64,000 nucleotides of DNA from Cryomorpha sp963741985 (GCA_963741985.1 CAVUKD010000002.1:806001-870000), one strand, 5' to 3'. Counted from the stretch's first letter, positions 9,011 through 18,816 are shown. Notes: generated from the letters alone by a model not told the origin. Translations and numbers: made by a program.

Positions 9011-10693
9011 ATGGCTGGAGGAAAAGAAACACCAAGACAGAAGATGATCGGAATGATGTACCTAGTACTCACCGCTCTTCTTGCACTGAACGTATCAAAG
9101 AGTATTTTGGATGCTTTCGTAACTATTAATAATGGGCTCGAAACTACCAAAGTAACTTACGACGGTAAATTAGGTACTCAGTACCAAGGATTTGCCGCAT
9201 CTTACAACGAAAATCCGGAGAAATACGGAGATGCGTGGACAAAAGCTCAGAAAATTCGCACCGAAGCTAATGAGCTGATTCATCACATCGACCTTATTAA
9301 AGCGAAATGTATAGCGGAAACTACCACACTTCCAATGGAGGAAGTAATCGGTAAAAATGCGAATGGTCAGGACACTATTCTCGATCTGAAATATATTGAG
9401 CAGAAGGATAACTACAATGTGAATACGCACCTTATGATTGGTGCCGAACCGAGCAGCCCCAAGACCGATGACGATCCCGACGGTAACAATTATCGAGGTA
9501 CGGTACTTAAACAAGAACTCACAGCGTATGGCCAAACTTTGAAGGCCATGGTACCCGAGAATCAACTTCTGGTAGCCAATATCGATAGCTTATTCTCTTA
9601 TCCTGAAAAAATAAGAGATGCCTCTGGAACAATTACGAATTGGGAATCACTCAACTTCTATCACGTTCCACTCGCAGCAAGTACTACTATTCTGTCAAAA
9701 CTTCAAACAGACATTCGAAATGCCGAGTCGGATATTTTGGGATATTTGTTTGCGGATGTAGAAGCGGCTTCTTTCAAATTTACCGAACTTAAAGCGGTTG
9801 TTATACCTGAAAAGACATACATTCTGGAGGGAGATTCTTTCCGTGCAAATGTTTTCCTGGCAGCTTATGATAATACGAACTTACCGGAAATTAATCTGGC
9901 GCCTGAAGGCATGAACCTGGATAGCACCGCTACAGAAATTCCCGGTGGAAAAGGCCGGAAAGTGCCTATGGGTGCAGATGGGTTTGGACGACTCAGACTT
10001 CCCGCACAAGGTCTTGGAGAAAAGGAATGGGAAGGTATTATTAAGTTTAAAAAACCAGATGGTAGTGGCTACGTTTACAAAAAATATGATGTCAGTTACG
10101 AAGTCGCAAAACCATCTTTGGTAGTATCTCCTATCAAAATGAATGTACTGTACCGCGGTATTGCAAATCCATTGGCGATTTCGGTACCAGGAATTTCAGC
10201 AGATGCGCTTACGCCAAGCATAAGCACCGGTAGATTGGTTAAACAATCAGATGGCACTTATAATGCCGAAGTAAGCAGTGGTTCAGAGGCAGTTGTTAGC
10301 GTTACCGCGGATATTAATGGGAAACGTCAACCAATGGGATCATTCAAGTTTCGATTGAAAAACGTTCCTGACCCGGTTGCCAACTTTGCTGGTAAAAACC
10401 CGTCGGACAATACGGCAAAAAAATCGGAGCTGACTGCAGCCCTCGGTGTTATTGCTGACCTGAAAGACTTTGTTTATGACTTAACGTATCCGGTGACGGC
10501 CTTTGATATTACTGTAATTATGGGTGGAGACACGAAAACCCTTCATTCAGGAAGTAATAGATTGACAGCCGATCAAAAATCATTACTACAACAAGTACGT
10601 AAGAACCAAACGGTTATCGTAGAAAACATTCGGGCAAAAGCTCCCGATGGAAGTGTGCGTAAACTTGGAACAATAAGCCTACGTGTAATTTAA
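9011..10693 (+). CDS. gldM: type IX secretion/gliding motor protein GldM (PorM)
   Basis: The 560-residue product begins MAGGKETPRQKMIGMMYLVL, the conserved GldM N-terminus, with one transmembrane helix at about residues 12-31. The large remainder is periplasmic and beta-rich. GldM inserts its helix into the GldL bundle and its periplasmic domains reach the GldKN ring, transmitting motor torque. Length and N-terminus match the family. The next gene starts 4 bases downstream, indicating tight coupling. Confidence 0.95.
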   Translation: MAGGKETPRQKMIGMMYLVLTALLALNVSKSILDAFVTINNGLETTKVTYDGKLGTQYQGFAASYNENPEKYGDAWTKAQKIRTEANELIHHIDLIKAKCIAETTTLPMEEVIGKNANGQDTILDLKYIEQKDNYNVNTHLMIGAEPSSPKTDDDPDGNNYRGTVLKQELTAYGQTLKAMVPENQLLVANIDSLFSYPEKIRDASGTITNWESLNFYHVPLAASTTILSKLQTDIRNAESDILGYLFADVEAASFKFTELKAVVIPEKTYILEGDSFRANVFLAAYDNTNLPEINLAPEGMNLDSTATEIPGGKGRKVPMGADGFGRLRLPAQGLGEKEWEGIIKFKKPDGSGYVYKKYDVSYEVAKPSLVVSPIKMNVLYRGIANPLAISVPGISADALTPSISTGRLVKQSDGTYNAEVSSGSEAVVSVTADINGKRQPMGSFKFRLKNVPDPVANFAGKNPSDNTAKKSELTAALGVIADLKDFVYDLTYPVTAFDITVIMGGDTKTLHSGSNRLTADQKSLLQQVRKNQTVIVENIRAKAPDGSVRKLGTISLRVI

Positions 10694-10697
10694 ACCA

Positions 10698-11561
10698 ATG
10701 ATTATGAAAAGGATATTTTGTATTTCGTTTTTTGGAATAATAACCGCGATGGCTATTGCTCCTGCTGCTCAAGCCCAAACTGTATTGGACGGTGCGTGGA
10801 TCAAAGAGCACAACAAAACCAAAAAAGTTGTGCAGTATCCTTTCATCCGCGAGGCTGACGTAATGTTTGCCAAACGTATCTGGGAGGATATCGACCTTCG
10901 TGAAAAAATCAACTTACCGCTATACTATCCTTTGACAGAATCGAATGGAATGAAGAGCTTGTTCAATGTGATTCGCGATGCCTTGCTAATAGAAGGCTCA
11001 ATAACCGCTTACAGTACCGGAGTAACCGGTCAGGAAGATGATTTTAGAACACCGCTTTTAGTAAGTGATGTGAAAGGTATCCTTGAGAAAACAGATACCA
11101 CATACACACCTGATCCAGACACGGGAGAATTGGTGCCTGTAATCCAAAACATCAAAATACGAAGCGAAGATATTACGCGGTATCGGGTTAAAGAAGACTG
11201 GTTTTTTGATAAGCAACGTTCCGAGAGATACATTCGCATTATTGGAATAGCTCCGCAAAAAGAGCGATACAATGAAGACGGTGAACCAACCGGTGCTTTT
11301 GAAACATTGTTTTGGTTGTATTTCCCCGAATGTAGATACGTATTTGCTAATTGGGATTCTTTCAACCGTCACAACGATGCGGAAAGACGTTCTTTCGACG
11401 ATCTGTTTCAAAAAAGAATGTTTAACGCAACGATTATTAAAGAATCAAATGTCTACGACAGGAAACTCGACGATGTATATACCGGCATGGACAGACTGCT
11501 CAAATCACAGGAGATTAATGAGCAACTTTTCAATGACGAACACGATTTGTGGAGTTTTTAG
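10698..11561 (+). CDS. gldN: type IX secretion/gliding protein GldN (PorN)
   Basis: The 287-residue periplasmic protein starts with a signal peptide (KRIFCISFFGIITAMAIAPAAQAQ). The core contains DADVMFAKRIWEDIDLREKINLPLYYP-type sequence, here starting READVMFAKRIWEDIDLRE, and ends NEQLFNDEHDLWSF, both characteristic of GldN. It partners with GldK in the outer-membrane-associated ring. The start could be the ATG at 10698 or 10704 (MIMKR); either leaves the signal intact. It is the last gene of the operon and is followed by a terminator. Confidence 0.94.
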   Translation: MIMKRIFCISFFGIITAMAIAPAAQAQTVLDGAWIKEHNKTKKVVQYPFIREADVMFAKRIWEDIDLREKINLPLYYPLTESNGMKSLFNVIRDALLIEGSITAYSTGVTGQEDDFRTPLLVSDVKGILEKTDTTYTPDPDTGELVPVIQNIKIRSEDITRYRVKEDWFFDKQRSERYIRIIGIAPQKERYNEDGEPTGAFETLFWLYFPECRYVFANWDSFNRHNDAERRSFDDLFQKRMFNATIIKESNVYDRKLDDVYTGMDRLLKSQEINEQLFNDEHDLWSF

Positions 11562-11581
11562 TCACAACGATTTTTATTAAG

Positions 11582-11611
11582 AAAAGCACCCTATCTTTGG
11601 GTGCTTTTTTA
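11582..11611 (+). terminator. rho-independent terminator of the gldKLMN operon
   Basis: An eight-base-pair stem AAGCACCC/GGGTGCTT (11584-11591 with 11599-11606) is followed by a T run. It lies 20 bases after the gldN stop and just before the ABC-F gene. Confidence 0.9.
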
Positions 11612-11625
11612 TTTACACCTATTCA

Positions 11626-13527
11626 ATGTTAAAACTCAATCAAGTACGACTCGAATTTGCCGACCGGGTACTTTTCAATGATATAGACATCTTTTTTGGT
11701 GAAGAGCATAAGGTAGGCCTTGTGGGGAAAAACGGAGCCGGAAAGTCCACACTGCTTAAAGTAATCATTGGTCAGCAGCCATTATCTGGAGGCCTCGTCA
11801 TCAAACCCAAGGATTTTACCATCGGATATTTGCCTCAGGATCTTGACTTCTACTCTACCCTTTCGGTAAAAGAAGAGGTAATGACCGCTTTTGAGATCAC
11901 GCAAACCTTGGATAAGCGCATCGAAGAATTGTCTCAACAACTCACCGAACGAACGGATTACGAATCTGAGTCGTATCTTGATTTGGCGGAAGAGCTAAAT
12001 CATGTCTCCGTCCAGCTTGGTCTTTACGATATCGAGCACGAGGAAGAACAAGTAGAAAGAGTATTGCTTGGACTAGGTTTTTCTCGTGAAGATTTTCAAA
12101 AGCCCATGAGTACTTTTAGCGGCGGCTGGAAAATGCGGGTGGCTCTTGCCAAAATTTTGCTTCAGCGCCCGAATCTTATCTTACTCGATGAGCCAACCAA
12201 CCACCTTGACATTGATTCAGTAGAATGGCTGGAAACCTATTTAAAAAATTATTCCGGAGGTGTAATATTAATTTCTCACGATCGGTATTTTCTCGATCGC
12301 GTCACCAATCGAACCGTGGAAATCATTAATGGGAAAACATTTGATTACCCTGCCGCCTATTCAAAATTTGTGGAATTGCGTGCCGATGTAATCCAAAAAC
12401 AGCGCGAATCCAAAAAAAATCAGGAAAAAGAGATCAAGCAAACTGAACTGCTAATCAACAAGTTTCGTGCAAAGGCGAGCAAAGCATCCTTTGCTCAGAG
12501 TCTTATGAAGAAGCTGGATAAAATGGAAATTGTCGAAATAGATGAAGAAGACGATTCAGCCATGCAATTTAGGTTTCCTCCTGCTCCCCGTTCGGGAAAA
12601 ATAGTTGTAAATGCCGAAAATCTTAGCAAAGCATTTGGAGAGAAGAAAGTGTTGAACAACCTCGATTTTGAAATTGTACGTGGCGATCATTTGGCTTTAG
12701 TTGGAAAAAACGGAGTTGGAAAAACCACTCTTACAAAAATTATTGCCGGCCTTACCCCACATGCGGGGGTTTGTGAGCTGGGTACCCAGGTTGATCTGGG
12801 ATACTATAGTCAAAACCAAAGCGAAGAACTTCCTTTAAAATCAACAGTACTAGAGGTGATTGATAATGAGGCGACCGGCGATATGCGCACACGGGTTCGA
12901 AGCCTTCTTGGTGCTTTTATGTTTCAGGGCGATGATGTCTATAAGCAGGTGAGCGTCTTGTCAGGAGGTGAAAAAGCACGGCTTGCTCTATGCAAACTGA
13001 TGTTGCACAAGTACAATTTACTTATTCTCGATGAGCCCACCAATCACTTGGATATGCGTTCAAAAGACGTATTGAAAGCAGCTCTTCAAAAGTTTGATGG
13101 CACCATGCTCGTCGTATCCCACGATCGTGAATTTTTGCATGGACTCACTGATTCGGTAATGGAGATTAAAGATGGTGCGATGACCGTTTTCCCGGGAGAC
13201 ATTACTGAATTTCTGGCTCAGAAAAAAGCTGCATCGATACGCGAATTTGAAAGAGTAAAAAACGCAAAACCGGTAAAAACGAAAGCAAAACCTACGGTTT
13301 CCGAAAAGGAAAAATGGGTGTTAAACAAGAAGGTTGCGTCGCTAGAAAAAGAAATTGAGACGCTGGAAAGCAAGATATCAAATCAGAAAGCAAGCTCGGA
13401 AAGTCTTGACTTCAGCGATCACACAAAAATTAAAAAACATATGGAGGAACTCAAAGGACTTGAAGAAAAGCTTCAGGAGAAAATGAGTTCCTGGGAAGAA
13501 TTATCCGATCAACTCAATGTGGTCTAA
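11626..13527 (+). CDS. ABC-F family ATPase (Uup-type)
   Basis: The 633-residue soluble protein has two ABC domains and no membrane segment. Domain 1 has Walker A GKNGAGKST, signature FSGGWKMRVALAK and Walker B LILLDEPTNHLD. Domain 2 has GKNGVGKTT, SVLSGGEKARLALCK and LLILDEPTNHLDM. The linker between them is charged and helical, as in ABC-F proteins that act on the ribosome. A Lys/Glu-rich C-terminal coiled coil (about residues 550-630) points to the Uup-like subgroup that has a DNA-binding tail. Ribosome-associated or DNA-related roles cannot be separated by sequence. Its last 11 bases overlap the next gene. Confidence 0.9.
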   Translation: MLKLNQVRLEFADRVLFNDIDIFFGEEHKVGLVGKNGAGKSTLLKVIIGQQPLSGGLVIKPKDFTIGYLPQDLDFYSTLSVKEEVMTAFEITQTLDKRIEELSQQLTERTDYESESYLDLAEELNHVSVQLGLYDIEHEEEQVERVLLGLGFSREDFQKPMSTFSGGWKMRVALAKILLQRPNLILLDEPTNHLDIDSVEWLETYLKNYSGGVILISHDRYFLDRVTNRTVEIINGKTFDYPAAYSKFVELRADVIQKQRESKKNQEKEIKQTELLINKFRAKASKASFAQSLMKKLDKMEIVEIDEEDDSAMQFRFPPAPRSGKIVVNAENLSKAFGEKKVLNNLDFEIVRGDHLALVGKNGVGKTTLTKIIAGLTPHAGVCELGTQVDLGYYSQNQSEELPLKSTVLEVIDNEATGDMRTRVRSLLGAFMFQGDDVYKQVSVLSGGEKARLALCKLMLHKYNLLILDEPTNHLDMRSKDVLKAALQKFDGTMLVVSHDREFLHGLTDSVMEIKDGAMTVFPGDITEFLAQKKAASIREFERVKNAKPVKTKAKPTVSEKEKWVLNKKVASLEKEIETLESKISNQKASSESLDFSDHTKIKKHMEELKGLEEKLQEKMSSWEELSDQLNVV

Positions 13528-14818
13528 TGTTCAAATATATTCGCCGCAAGGCTCGACAGCTCTTGACTATGTCTTAGAATTTGTCTTTAATGAATTTTAC
13601 GGATGTAGATTTTCTTTTGTCGCTGATATCAATGCCCTCAGAGAAAATCAATTCTGCATAAATTATTCAACAGAGAAAGTTGAAAACACCCTTCAAATTG
13701 TTCCAACCGGAATCCTTTTTGAAAAAGATCTGAGCAAGTTTCCACAGGTTGAAATCACGGAATGGCATGAGCTTCCGGTTTTTTTTCAGAGTAGTGGCGA
13801 TTTGCCGTTCGATTTATTCAGTGCTATTTTCTTCCTCCTTTCGCGGGCGGAGGAATACGCAAACCCCAAACGTGACTCCCATGGACGATTCAGAGCCGAG
13901 TATTCGGTTTTTAAGGACGATATAATAGCGAGACCTCTTATCGATGAATGGCTTCTCACATTCAAAGCTTTGCATCTGAAAGATAGAGACCTTGCGTTTT
14001 CCGAACGGAATTTTCAATGGATTAATACATACGACATCGATGTAGCTTATGCTTTTAAGTACCGTCCGCTTTCACGAAAAATAGCAGCCACTCTTAAAAA
14101 TCTTGTAAATGGAGATTTTTATTCTATCAAGAAACGTTTTGGTGTCTTATTGAATGGCGAGGCAGATCCATTTGACACCTACGATTTTCAGGAAGAAGTA
14201 TCCAGAGATTACCCGAACCGCACAATATATTTTTTTCTTTTAGGCAATAAGAGTAAAAACGACCGCAATCTGTCAGCTTCGAGTAAGGGAATGAAAGCCT
14301 TGATTAGAAAAGTTTCATCATATGCCGAAGTGGGTATCCATCCCACATATGTCTCCGTAGATAAACCGGAATTACTATCCAAAGAAATAGGCCGTCTTAG
14401 CTCTACTCTCAAAAACGCCGTTGATAAAAGCCGTCAACACTTTTTAAGATTCTATTTACCACAAACCTACCGGAATTTAATAAAAAACGGAATCTTAGAA
14501 GAATATTCCATGGGATATGCCGACTATCCGGGATTTCGTTCTGGGACATGCACTCCCCATTATTTTTTTGATTTAAAGAAGCATGAAGCTACAAATCTCA
14601 AAATTTTTCCACTAGCGGTGATGGATGCCACCTTGCGCGATTATCAATTTCTTGATTCCAAAATTGCCGCGGAAACACTTAAAGACTTGGTCTTAAAGGT
14701 AAAAACTGTTGGTGGTGTTTTTGTATCGCTATGGCACAACGACACGTTGCAGGATATTCCTGACAACTTTTGGCAACAGCTCTATTTGGAGATGGCTACT
14801 TTTACGCGAGATTCTTAG
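13517..14818 (+). CDS. polysaccharide deacetylase-family protein
   Basis: This 433-residue protein has an N-terminal region (residues 1-170) of the uncharacterised type found before Bacteroidota deacetylase domains, including SAIFFLLSRAEEYANPKRDSHGRF. A NodB-like deacetylase fold follows: the INTYDIDVAY motif supplies the metal-binding acidic pair, VGIHPTY a His, and MGYADYPGFRSGTC the later motif. It would remove acetyl groups from a cell-surface or capsular polysaccharide. It overlaps the ABC-F gene by 11 bases and is followed after 3 bases by a glycosyltransferase, so a surface-glycan role is likely. There is no signal peptide. Confidence 0.8.
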   Translation: MWSNVQIYSPQGSTALDYVLEFVFNEFYGCRFSFVADINALRENQFCINYSTEKVENTLQIVPTGILFEKDLSKFPQVEITEWHELPVFFQSSGDLPFDLFSAIFFLLSRAEEYANPKRDSHGRFRAEYSVFKDDIIARPLIDEWLLTFKALHLKDRDLAFSERNFQWINTYDIDVAYAFKYRPLSRKIAATLKNLVNGDFYSIKKRFGVLLNGEADPFDTYDFQEEVSRDYPNRTIYFFLLGNKSKNDRNLSASSKGMKALIRKVSSYAEVGIHPTYVSVDKPELLSKEIGRLSSTLKNAVDKSRQHFLRFYLPQTYRNLIKNGILEEYSMGYADYPGFRSGTCTPHYFFDLKKHEATNLKIFPLAVMDATLRDYQFLDSKIAAETLKDLVLKVKTVGGVFVSLWHNDTLQDIPDNFWQQLYLEMATFTRDS

Positions 14819-14821
14819 CAT

Positions 14822-15967
14822 ATGGATATTGTCTTTGTGGCATCGTGGTTTCCTTCCAAATTGAATCCGGAATTGGGAAACTTCGTTCAACGTCATGCTG
14901 AAGCCGTTGCCGAGTCAGGTGTTCGGGTGAAGGTAATTCATGTGGCGTTTAGCAACAAAGTTGTTTTTCCAAAAATCGAACAGGAGGAAGTCAATACCAT
15001 TAGAATCCTTCATCTCTTTCTTCCGAAAATCGGTTCCCAATCGGGTTTTCTCCGGCAATACTGGTCGAATATCATGGTGAAAAAAATCTCGGAAAACGGA
15101 TTCATACCCGAACTCATTCACTGCCATATAGCCTATCCCGCTGGCGACTTTGCCATTCATCTTTCCGAAAACCTCAACATTCCGCTGGTTTATACAGAGC
15201 ATTGGTCGAGATTTAATCGAACAGGCACCCATGAACCTCTCGAGGATATAGAAAAACAAATTAGGCATGTCGCCTCGAGGAGTCTGACTATTCTTCCTGT
15301 CTCAAAATTTCTCGAAAAGATGATGCAGAAAAGCGGTATTCAAGGAAATTACAAGGTTATTGAAAATGCTGTCGATACGAAGTATTTCTATCCGTTTCCG
15401 CGAAAAAACCATGGAGAATTCACTTTTCTCCATATTTCCAATTTTGAGCCCGGAATAAAAAATACCGAAAGTATTATCAAATCTTTTTCAGAATTGAAAC
15501 GTAACGATGCCCGTCTCATAATCGCCGGCGATGGGGATTTAAATCCTCTTAAGCGTTTTTGCAAAAGTGAAAATATTGACATCCGAAACATCCACTTTCA
15601 GGGAAAACAAACTTACCCTGAAGTTGCTAAGCTCAATCAGGAAAGCGACTGCTTCATATTGTTCAGTAATTCTGAAAATCTGCCATGCGTAATTGCTGAA
15701 GCGCTCTGCTGCGGAAATCCTGTAATTGCGACCCGTGTAGGCGGTATTGCTGAAATGATAACTAAACAAAACGGACGAATAGTGCCTCCGAATGCCATTG
15801 ATGACCTAAAAAGGGAAATGGAATATGTGATAAAGGAGTACAATTTATTTGATAAAAATCAAATTTCAGAAACTGCTGCTTGTCGATACGGCTATGTCAC
15901 TATTGGAAATGCATTTTTATCCGTGTATCAATCGGCATTGGCTGACAGCAAGTTAAAGCATCCCTGA
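14822..15967 (+). CDS. glycosyltransferase family 4 protein
   Basis: The 381-residue protein has a GT-B architecture. The N-terminal half starts MDIVFVASWFPSKLNPELGNF. The C-terminal half has the nucleotide-sugar site, with FHISNF-type sequence written here as FLHISNFEPG, RLIIAGDGDLN and the E-x7-E signature SENLPCVIAEALCCGNPVIATRVGGIAEM. It likely transfers a hexose from a nucleotide sugar to a polysaccharide or glycolipid at the inner face of the membrane. It ends a three-gene operon with the ABC-F and deacetylase genes. Donor and acceptor cannot be read from the sequence. Confidence 0.88.
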   Translation: MDIVFVASWFPSKLNPELGNFVQRHAEAVAESGVRVKVIHVAFSNKVVFPKIEQEEVNTIRILHLFLPKIGSQSGFLRQYWSNIMVKKISENGFIPELIHCHIAYPAGDFAIHLSENLNIPLVYTEHWSRFNRTGTHEPLEDIEKQIRHVASRSLTILPVSKFLEKMMQKSGIQGNYKVIENAVDTKYFYPFPRKNHGEFTFLHISNFEPGIKNTESIIKSFSELKRNDARLIIAGDGDLNPLKRFCKSENIDIRNIHFQGKQTYPEVAKLNQESDCFILFSNSENLPCVIAEALCCGNPVIATRVGGIAEMITKQNGRIVPPNAIDDLKREMEYVIKEYNLFDKNQISETAACRYGYVTIGNAFLSVYQSALADSKLKHP

Positions 15968-15981
15968 AGGACATATTAATT

Positions 15982-15997
15982 AAGAATAATTATTCTT
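15982..15997. promoter_or_regulatory. 16-bp perfect palindrome upstream of mqo
   Basis: AAGAATAATTATTCTT is a perfect inverted repeat 58 bases before the mqo ATG and just after the glycosyltransferase. It could be an operator for mqo. A TACTTTG promoter-like element lies about 25 bases downstream. Confidence 0.35.
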
Positions 15998-16054
15998 TTC
16001 GCACAAACTTTTTTCAAGTACTTTGTTAGCATAATTGAATACAATCGCTAAATC

Positions 16055-17566
16055 ATGAGTACCGAAAATATTAAAGTCAATAATGACTACGACCTCATTT
16101 GCGCTGGAGGAGGGATAATGAGTGCAACGCTGGCTTTACTTGCCAAAATCATTCAACCCGATTTGAAAATACTCATTTTGGAACGTCTTGACAAAGTGGC
16201 TCAAGAGAGTTCAGCGGCATGGAACAATTCGGGTACCGGACATTCTGCACTATGCGAACTGAATTACACACCCCAAAATGAGGATGGATCTGTAAGGATT
16301 GACAAGGCGATTGATATATGCCATCAATTCGAGATTTCGAAACAGTTTTGGTCCTATTTGGTCACGAATGGGTTCATAAAAGATCCGCGCAGCTTTATTC
16401 AACCGGTACCTCATCACAGCTGGGTTACCGGAAAGAAAAATTCCGACTACTTGCAAAAAAGATATGAAGCGATGCGAAAACACTTCATGTTTGAGTCCAT
16501 ATCATTTACCCGGGAAATTGAAAAAATGAAAGAATGGTTTCCAATAATGATGACGGCTCGTTCGGAATCAGAGTATATGGCTGCATCGCGCATTGAACGT
16601 GGAACGGAAGTAAATTATGGCGAGCTCACACGTGCACTTTATCGAATTTTGGAAAATGAGTTTAACACCCCTGTACGCTGCAATCACGAGGTACTGGACA
16701 TCGATCCGGATGAAGGTGTTGATTGGACAGTAGAGGTGAAGAACAGGGATACGGACGAAACAACCCACCTTGATGCCAAACATGTCTTTATTGGTGCAGG
16801 CGGTGGTGCTCTGTTGCTGCTGGAAAAAGTCGAAATAGAAGAAAAAGAAGGTTATGGTGGTTTTCCTGTCAGTGGTGAATGGTTGGTTTGCAAAAATCGC
16901 GACATTATCAACAAGCATCACGCAAAAGTTTACAGTAAGGCTGGATTGGGAGATCCACCAATGTCTGTACCACATTTGGATACCAGGTATGTAGATGGTA
17001 AAAGAGAATTGCTTTTTGGTCCCTTTGCCGGATTCAGTCCTAAATTTTTAAAACATGGCTCTAATCTAGACCTTCTTAAATCGATTGAATTCAAAAATAT
17101 TCCATCCATGCTTGGTGCATTCTGGCATAATTTACCGTTAACAAAATATCTTGTTAAGCAGGTTGCTATGTCATTTGAAGACCGTATGGATGAATTGAGA
17201 AAATTTGTGAAGGATGCAAAAAACGAAGATTGGGAAATAGTGGTTGCAGGACAACGTGTTCAGATTATTAAAAGAGATGAATACGAAGGTGGGAGACTGG
17301 AATTTGGAACCGAAGTAGTAAGCAATCCAAATGGAAGAATATCTTGTTTATTAGGGGCTTCACCCGGGGCTTCCACTTCGGTAAAAATTATGCTCGATGT
17401 GTTGGAAAAAGCGTTCCCCGAAATATTAAAAAGCCCACGTGGAGAAGAGATATTGGAAAAAATGATCCCTGCCTGGAAGGCTCCAATTACCCGCGAATCT
17501 TTTGAGGAAAACCTTCGAAAATCAAGGGAAACTCTGAACTTGCACCTTAAAAAAGATGAAATATAA
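16055..17566 (+). CDS. mqo: malate:quinone oxidoreductase
   Basis: This membrane-peripheral FAD enzyme oxidises malate to oxaloacetate and reduces the quinone pool, a TCA-cycle step. The 503-residue protein begins with the FAD-binding motif DYDLICAGGGIMSATLALL and has the family block SSAAWNNSGTGHSALCELNYTP. Later signatures include GERGTEVNYGELTRAL-like sequence (here RIERGTEVNYGELTRAL), FGPFAGFSPKFLKHGS and CLLGASPGASTSVKIMLDVLEKAFP. The length matches the family. It appears to be a single-gene transcript. Confidence 0.96.
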   Translation: MSTENIKVNNDYDLICAGGGIMSATLALLAKIIQPDLKILILERLDKVAQESSAAWNNSGTGHSALCELNYTPQNEDGSVRIDKAIDICHQFEISKQFWSYLVTNGFIKDPRSFIQPVPHHSWVTGKKNSDYLQKRYEAMRKHFMFESISFTREIEKMKEWFPIMMTARSESEYMAASRIERGTEVNYGELTRALYRILENEFNTPVRCNHEVLDIDPDEGVDWTVEVKNRDTDETTHLDAKHVFIGAGGGALLLLEKVEIEEKEGYGGFPVSGEWLVCKNRDIINKHHAKVYSKAGLGDPPMSVPHLDTRYVDGKRELLFGPFAGFSPKFLKHGSNLDLLKSIEFKNIPSMLGAFWHNLPLTKYLVKQVAMSFEDRMDELRKFVKDAKNEDWEIVVAGQRVQIIKRDEYEGGRLEFGTEVVSNPNGRISCLLGASPGASTSVKIMLDVLEKAFPEILKSPRGEEILEKMIPAWKAPITRESFEENLRKSRETLNLHLKKDEI

Positions 17567-17638
17567 TTTACATTAGTAAATCTAATTCGTCACAAACCTT
17601 ATTGATTGGTTATCTTAGACCAATAAAAAAATAAAGCA

Positions 17639-18235
17639 ATGTATATTCGTTATATCCTCTTTTTGTTTTTCACGACGCGTTTATCATCCGTTTTCGCTCA
17701 GGATGCTGAATTGGTCATCCCTACAAATGAAGCTCAGATCACTACGGCATTATATGCCGCTCCCGATGACAAAAAAGACAGTGCGATGGTGTATGGTTAT
17801 AATCTAAAGGGAGAATTTATTGTGCTTCGCCAGGGAACAAATGATTTGGTTTGCTTAACCGATGACCCTTCGAAAAATGGGATAAGTTCGGCATGTTATT
17901 ACAAAGGTCTAGAACCCTTTATGGCAAGAGGAAGAGAGCTTACTGCTGAAGGGAAAACTTTTAAAGAGAAAATGGAGATACGTGGCGAAGAGATAAAATC
18001 CGGAAAATTGACAATTCCCGAAAATTCAGTGCTTTTTGTGTATTCGGCACAGCAAGAAGATTATTTAATGGATACCGGTGTAATAACAAAAGGACATATG
18101 CGCTACGTGGTTTACATACCTTATGCCACCACCGAAAGCACCGGATTGCCTGACAAACCATATTTACCGGGAATGCCCTGGATTATGGACGGGGGCACGC
18201 ATCATGCGCATATTATGATTACGCCAGATCACTAA
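17639..18235 (+). CDS. secreted protein of unknown function
   Basis: I do not recognise a characterised family. The 198-residue product starts with a signal peptide (MYIRYILFLFFTTRLSSVFAQ) and has no membrane segments or lipobox. The mature part contains ALYAAPDDKKDSAMVYGYNLKGEFIVLRQ and ends GMPWIMDGGTHHAHIMITPDH. The closely spaced histidines near the C-terminus could bind a metal, though this is only inference. It is flanked by mqo upstream and by a tRNA relic downstream and appears monocistronic. Confidence 0.75.
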   Translation: MYIRYILFLFFTTRLSSVFAQDAELVIPTNEAQITTALYAAPDDKKDSAMVYGYNLKGEFIVLRQGTNDLVCLTDDPSKNGISSACYYKGLEPFMARGRELTAEGKTFKEKMEIRGEEIKSGKLTIPENSVLFVYSAQQEDYLMDTGVITKGHMRYVVYIPYATTESTGLPDKPYLPGMPWIMDGGTHHAHIMITPDH

Positions 18236-18349
18236 ATGGTTTTTCAAGCTTTGAATGAGAAATAAAACGAAACTTGCAGATTGATCTCTAAAGGGTCTGA
18301 CTCGTTCATCCGAGTGAGAATTCACCGGACTACCTCCTTCCGGCGTGAG

Positions 18350-18417
18350 ACCGCTCCGCTCAGCTCGAACTGGCAACCTCCCGTACGGGCGAGCTACCAA
18401 CTGCTCCACCTCCCGCA
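18350..18417 (-). pseudogene. relic of an initiator-like tRNA gene lacking the anticodon loop
   Basis: On the minus strand the D-arm segment TGGAGCAGTTGGTAGCTCG is identical to that of the intact initiator tRNA 400 bases away, and the T-loop stretch CAGTTCGAG is also retained. The whole anticodon arm is reduced to the ten-base palindrome CCCGTACGGG. The 5' acceptor strand has two extra bases, and no matching 3' acceptor strand follows. It cannot make a normal tRNA. It probably arose by duplication and deletion. Confidence 0.65.
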
Positions 18418-18707
18418 ACTATTTTCTAAGCTCTAATCAAGAAAATTATTGGCTCTGTAATTTTTTTCAATTCAACACTTGCTTCAAGGGTTATGAAGTG
18501 CCGCTCCCTTGCCTGGGCCGGTCACTTCTCTTCATAAATCTCAATATGGATTAAAACCAAGGGCTTCCGATGCGCTGCGCTTTTATTTCCTCCACTGTTA
18601 TGCCTTATAAATCGCTTCGGGAAGTCTGAACAAGAACCTTTTTATAATCGGTGATTTTTTAGCGAGTATAGTATGTAGATATAGTACATCCTAATGGGAT
18701 TAAATTA
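18418..18707. other. intergenic stretch without a supported gene
   Basis: I see no convincing coding frame here. There is an imperfect inverted repeat pairing TTATGAAGTG near 18492 with CACTTCTCTTCATAA near 18523; its role is unknown. Short open frames crossing this stretch are produced by the tRNA relic and are not supported. Confidence 0.5.
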
Positions 18708-18738
18708 AAAAAGGGACTGCTAATGCAATCCCTTTTTT
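18708..18738 (-). terminator. terminator after initiator tRNA
   Basis: AAAAAGGGA and TCCCTTTTTT pair around a 12-base loop. It lies immediately downstream of the leftward tRNA. The symmetry of the A and T runs would let it act in both directions. Confidence 0.8.
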
Positions 18739-18743
18739 CGTAG

Positions 18744-18816
<73 letters not shown>

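Noticed and set aside
18164..18554. Open frames on both strands around the tRNA relic
   Set aside because: They exist only because the GC-rich tRNA-derived sequence lacks stops; they have no start context, signal or family resemblance.
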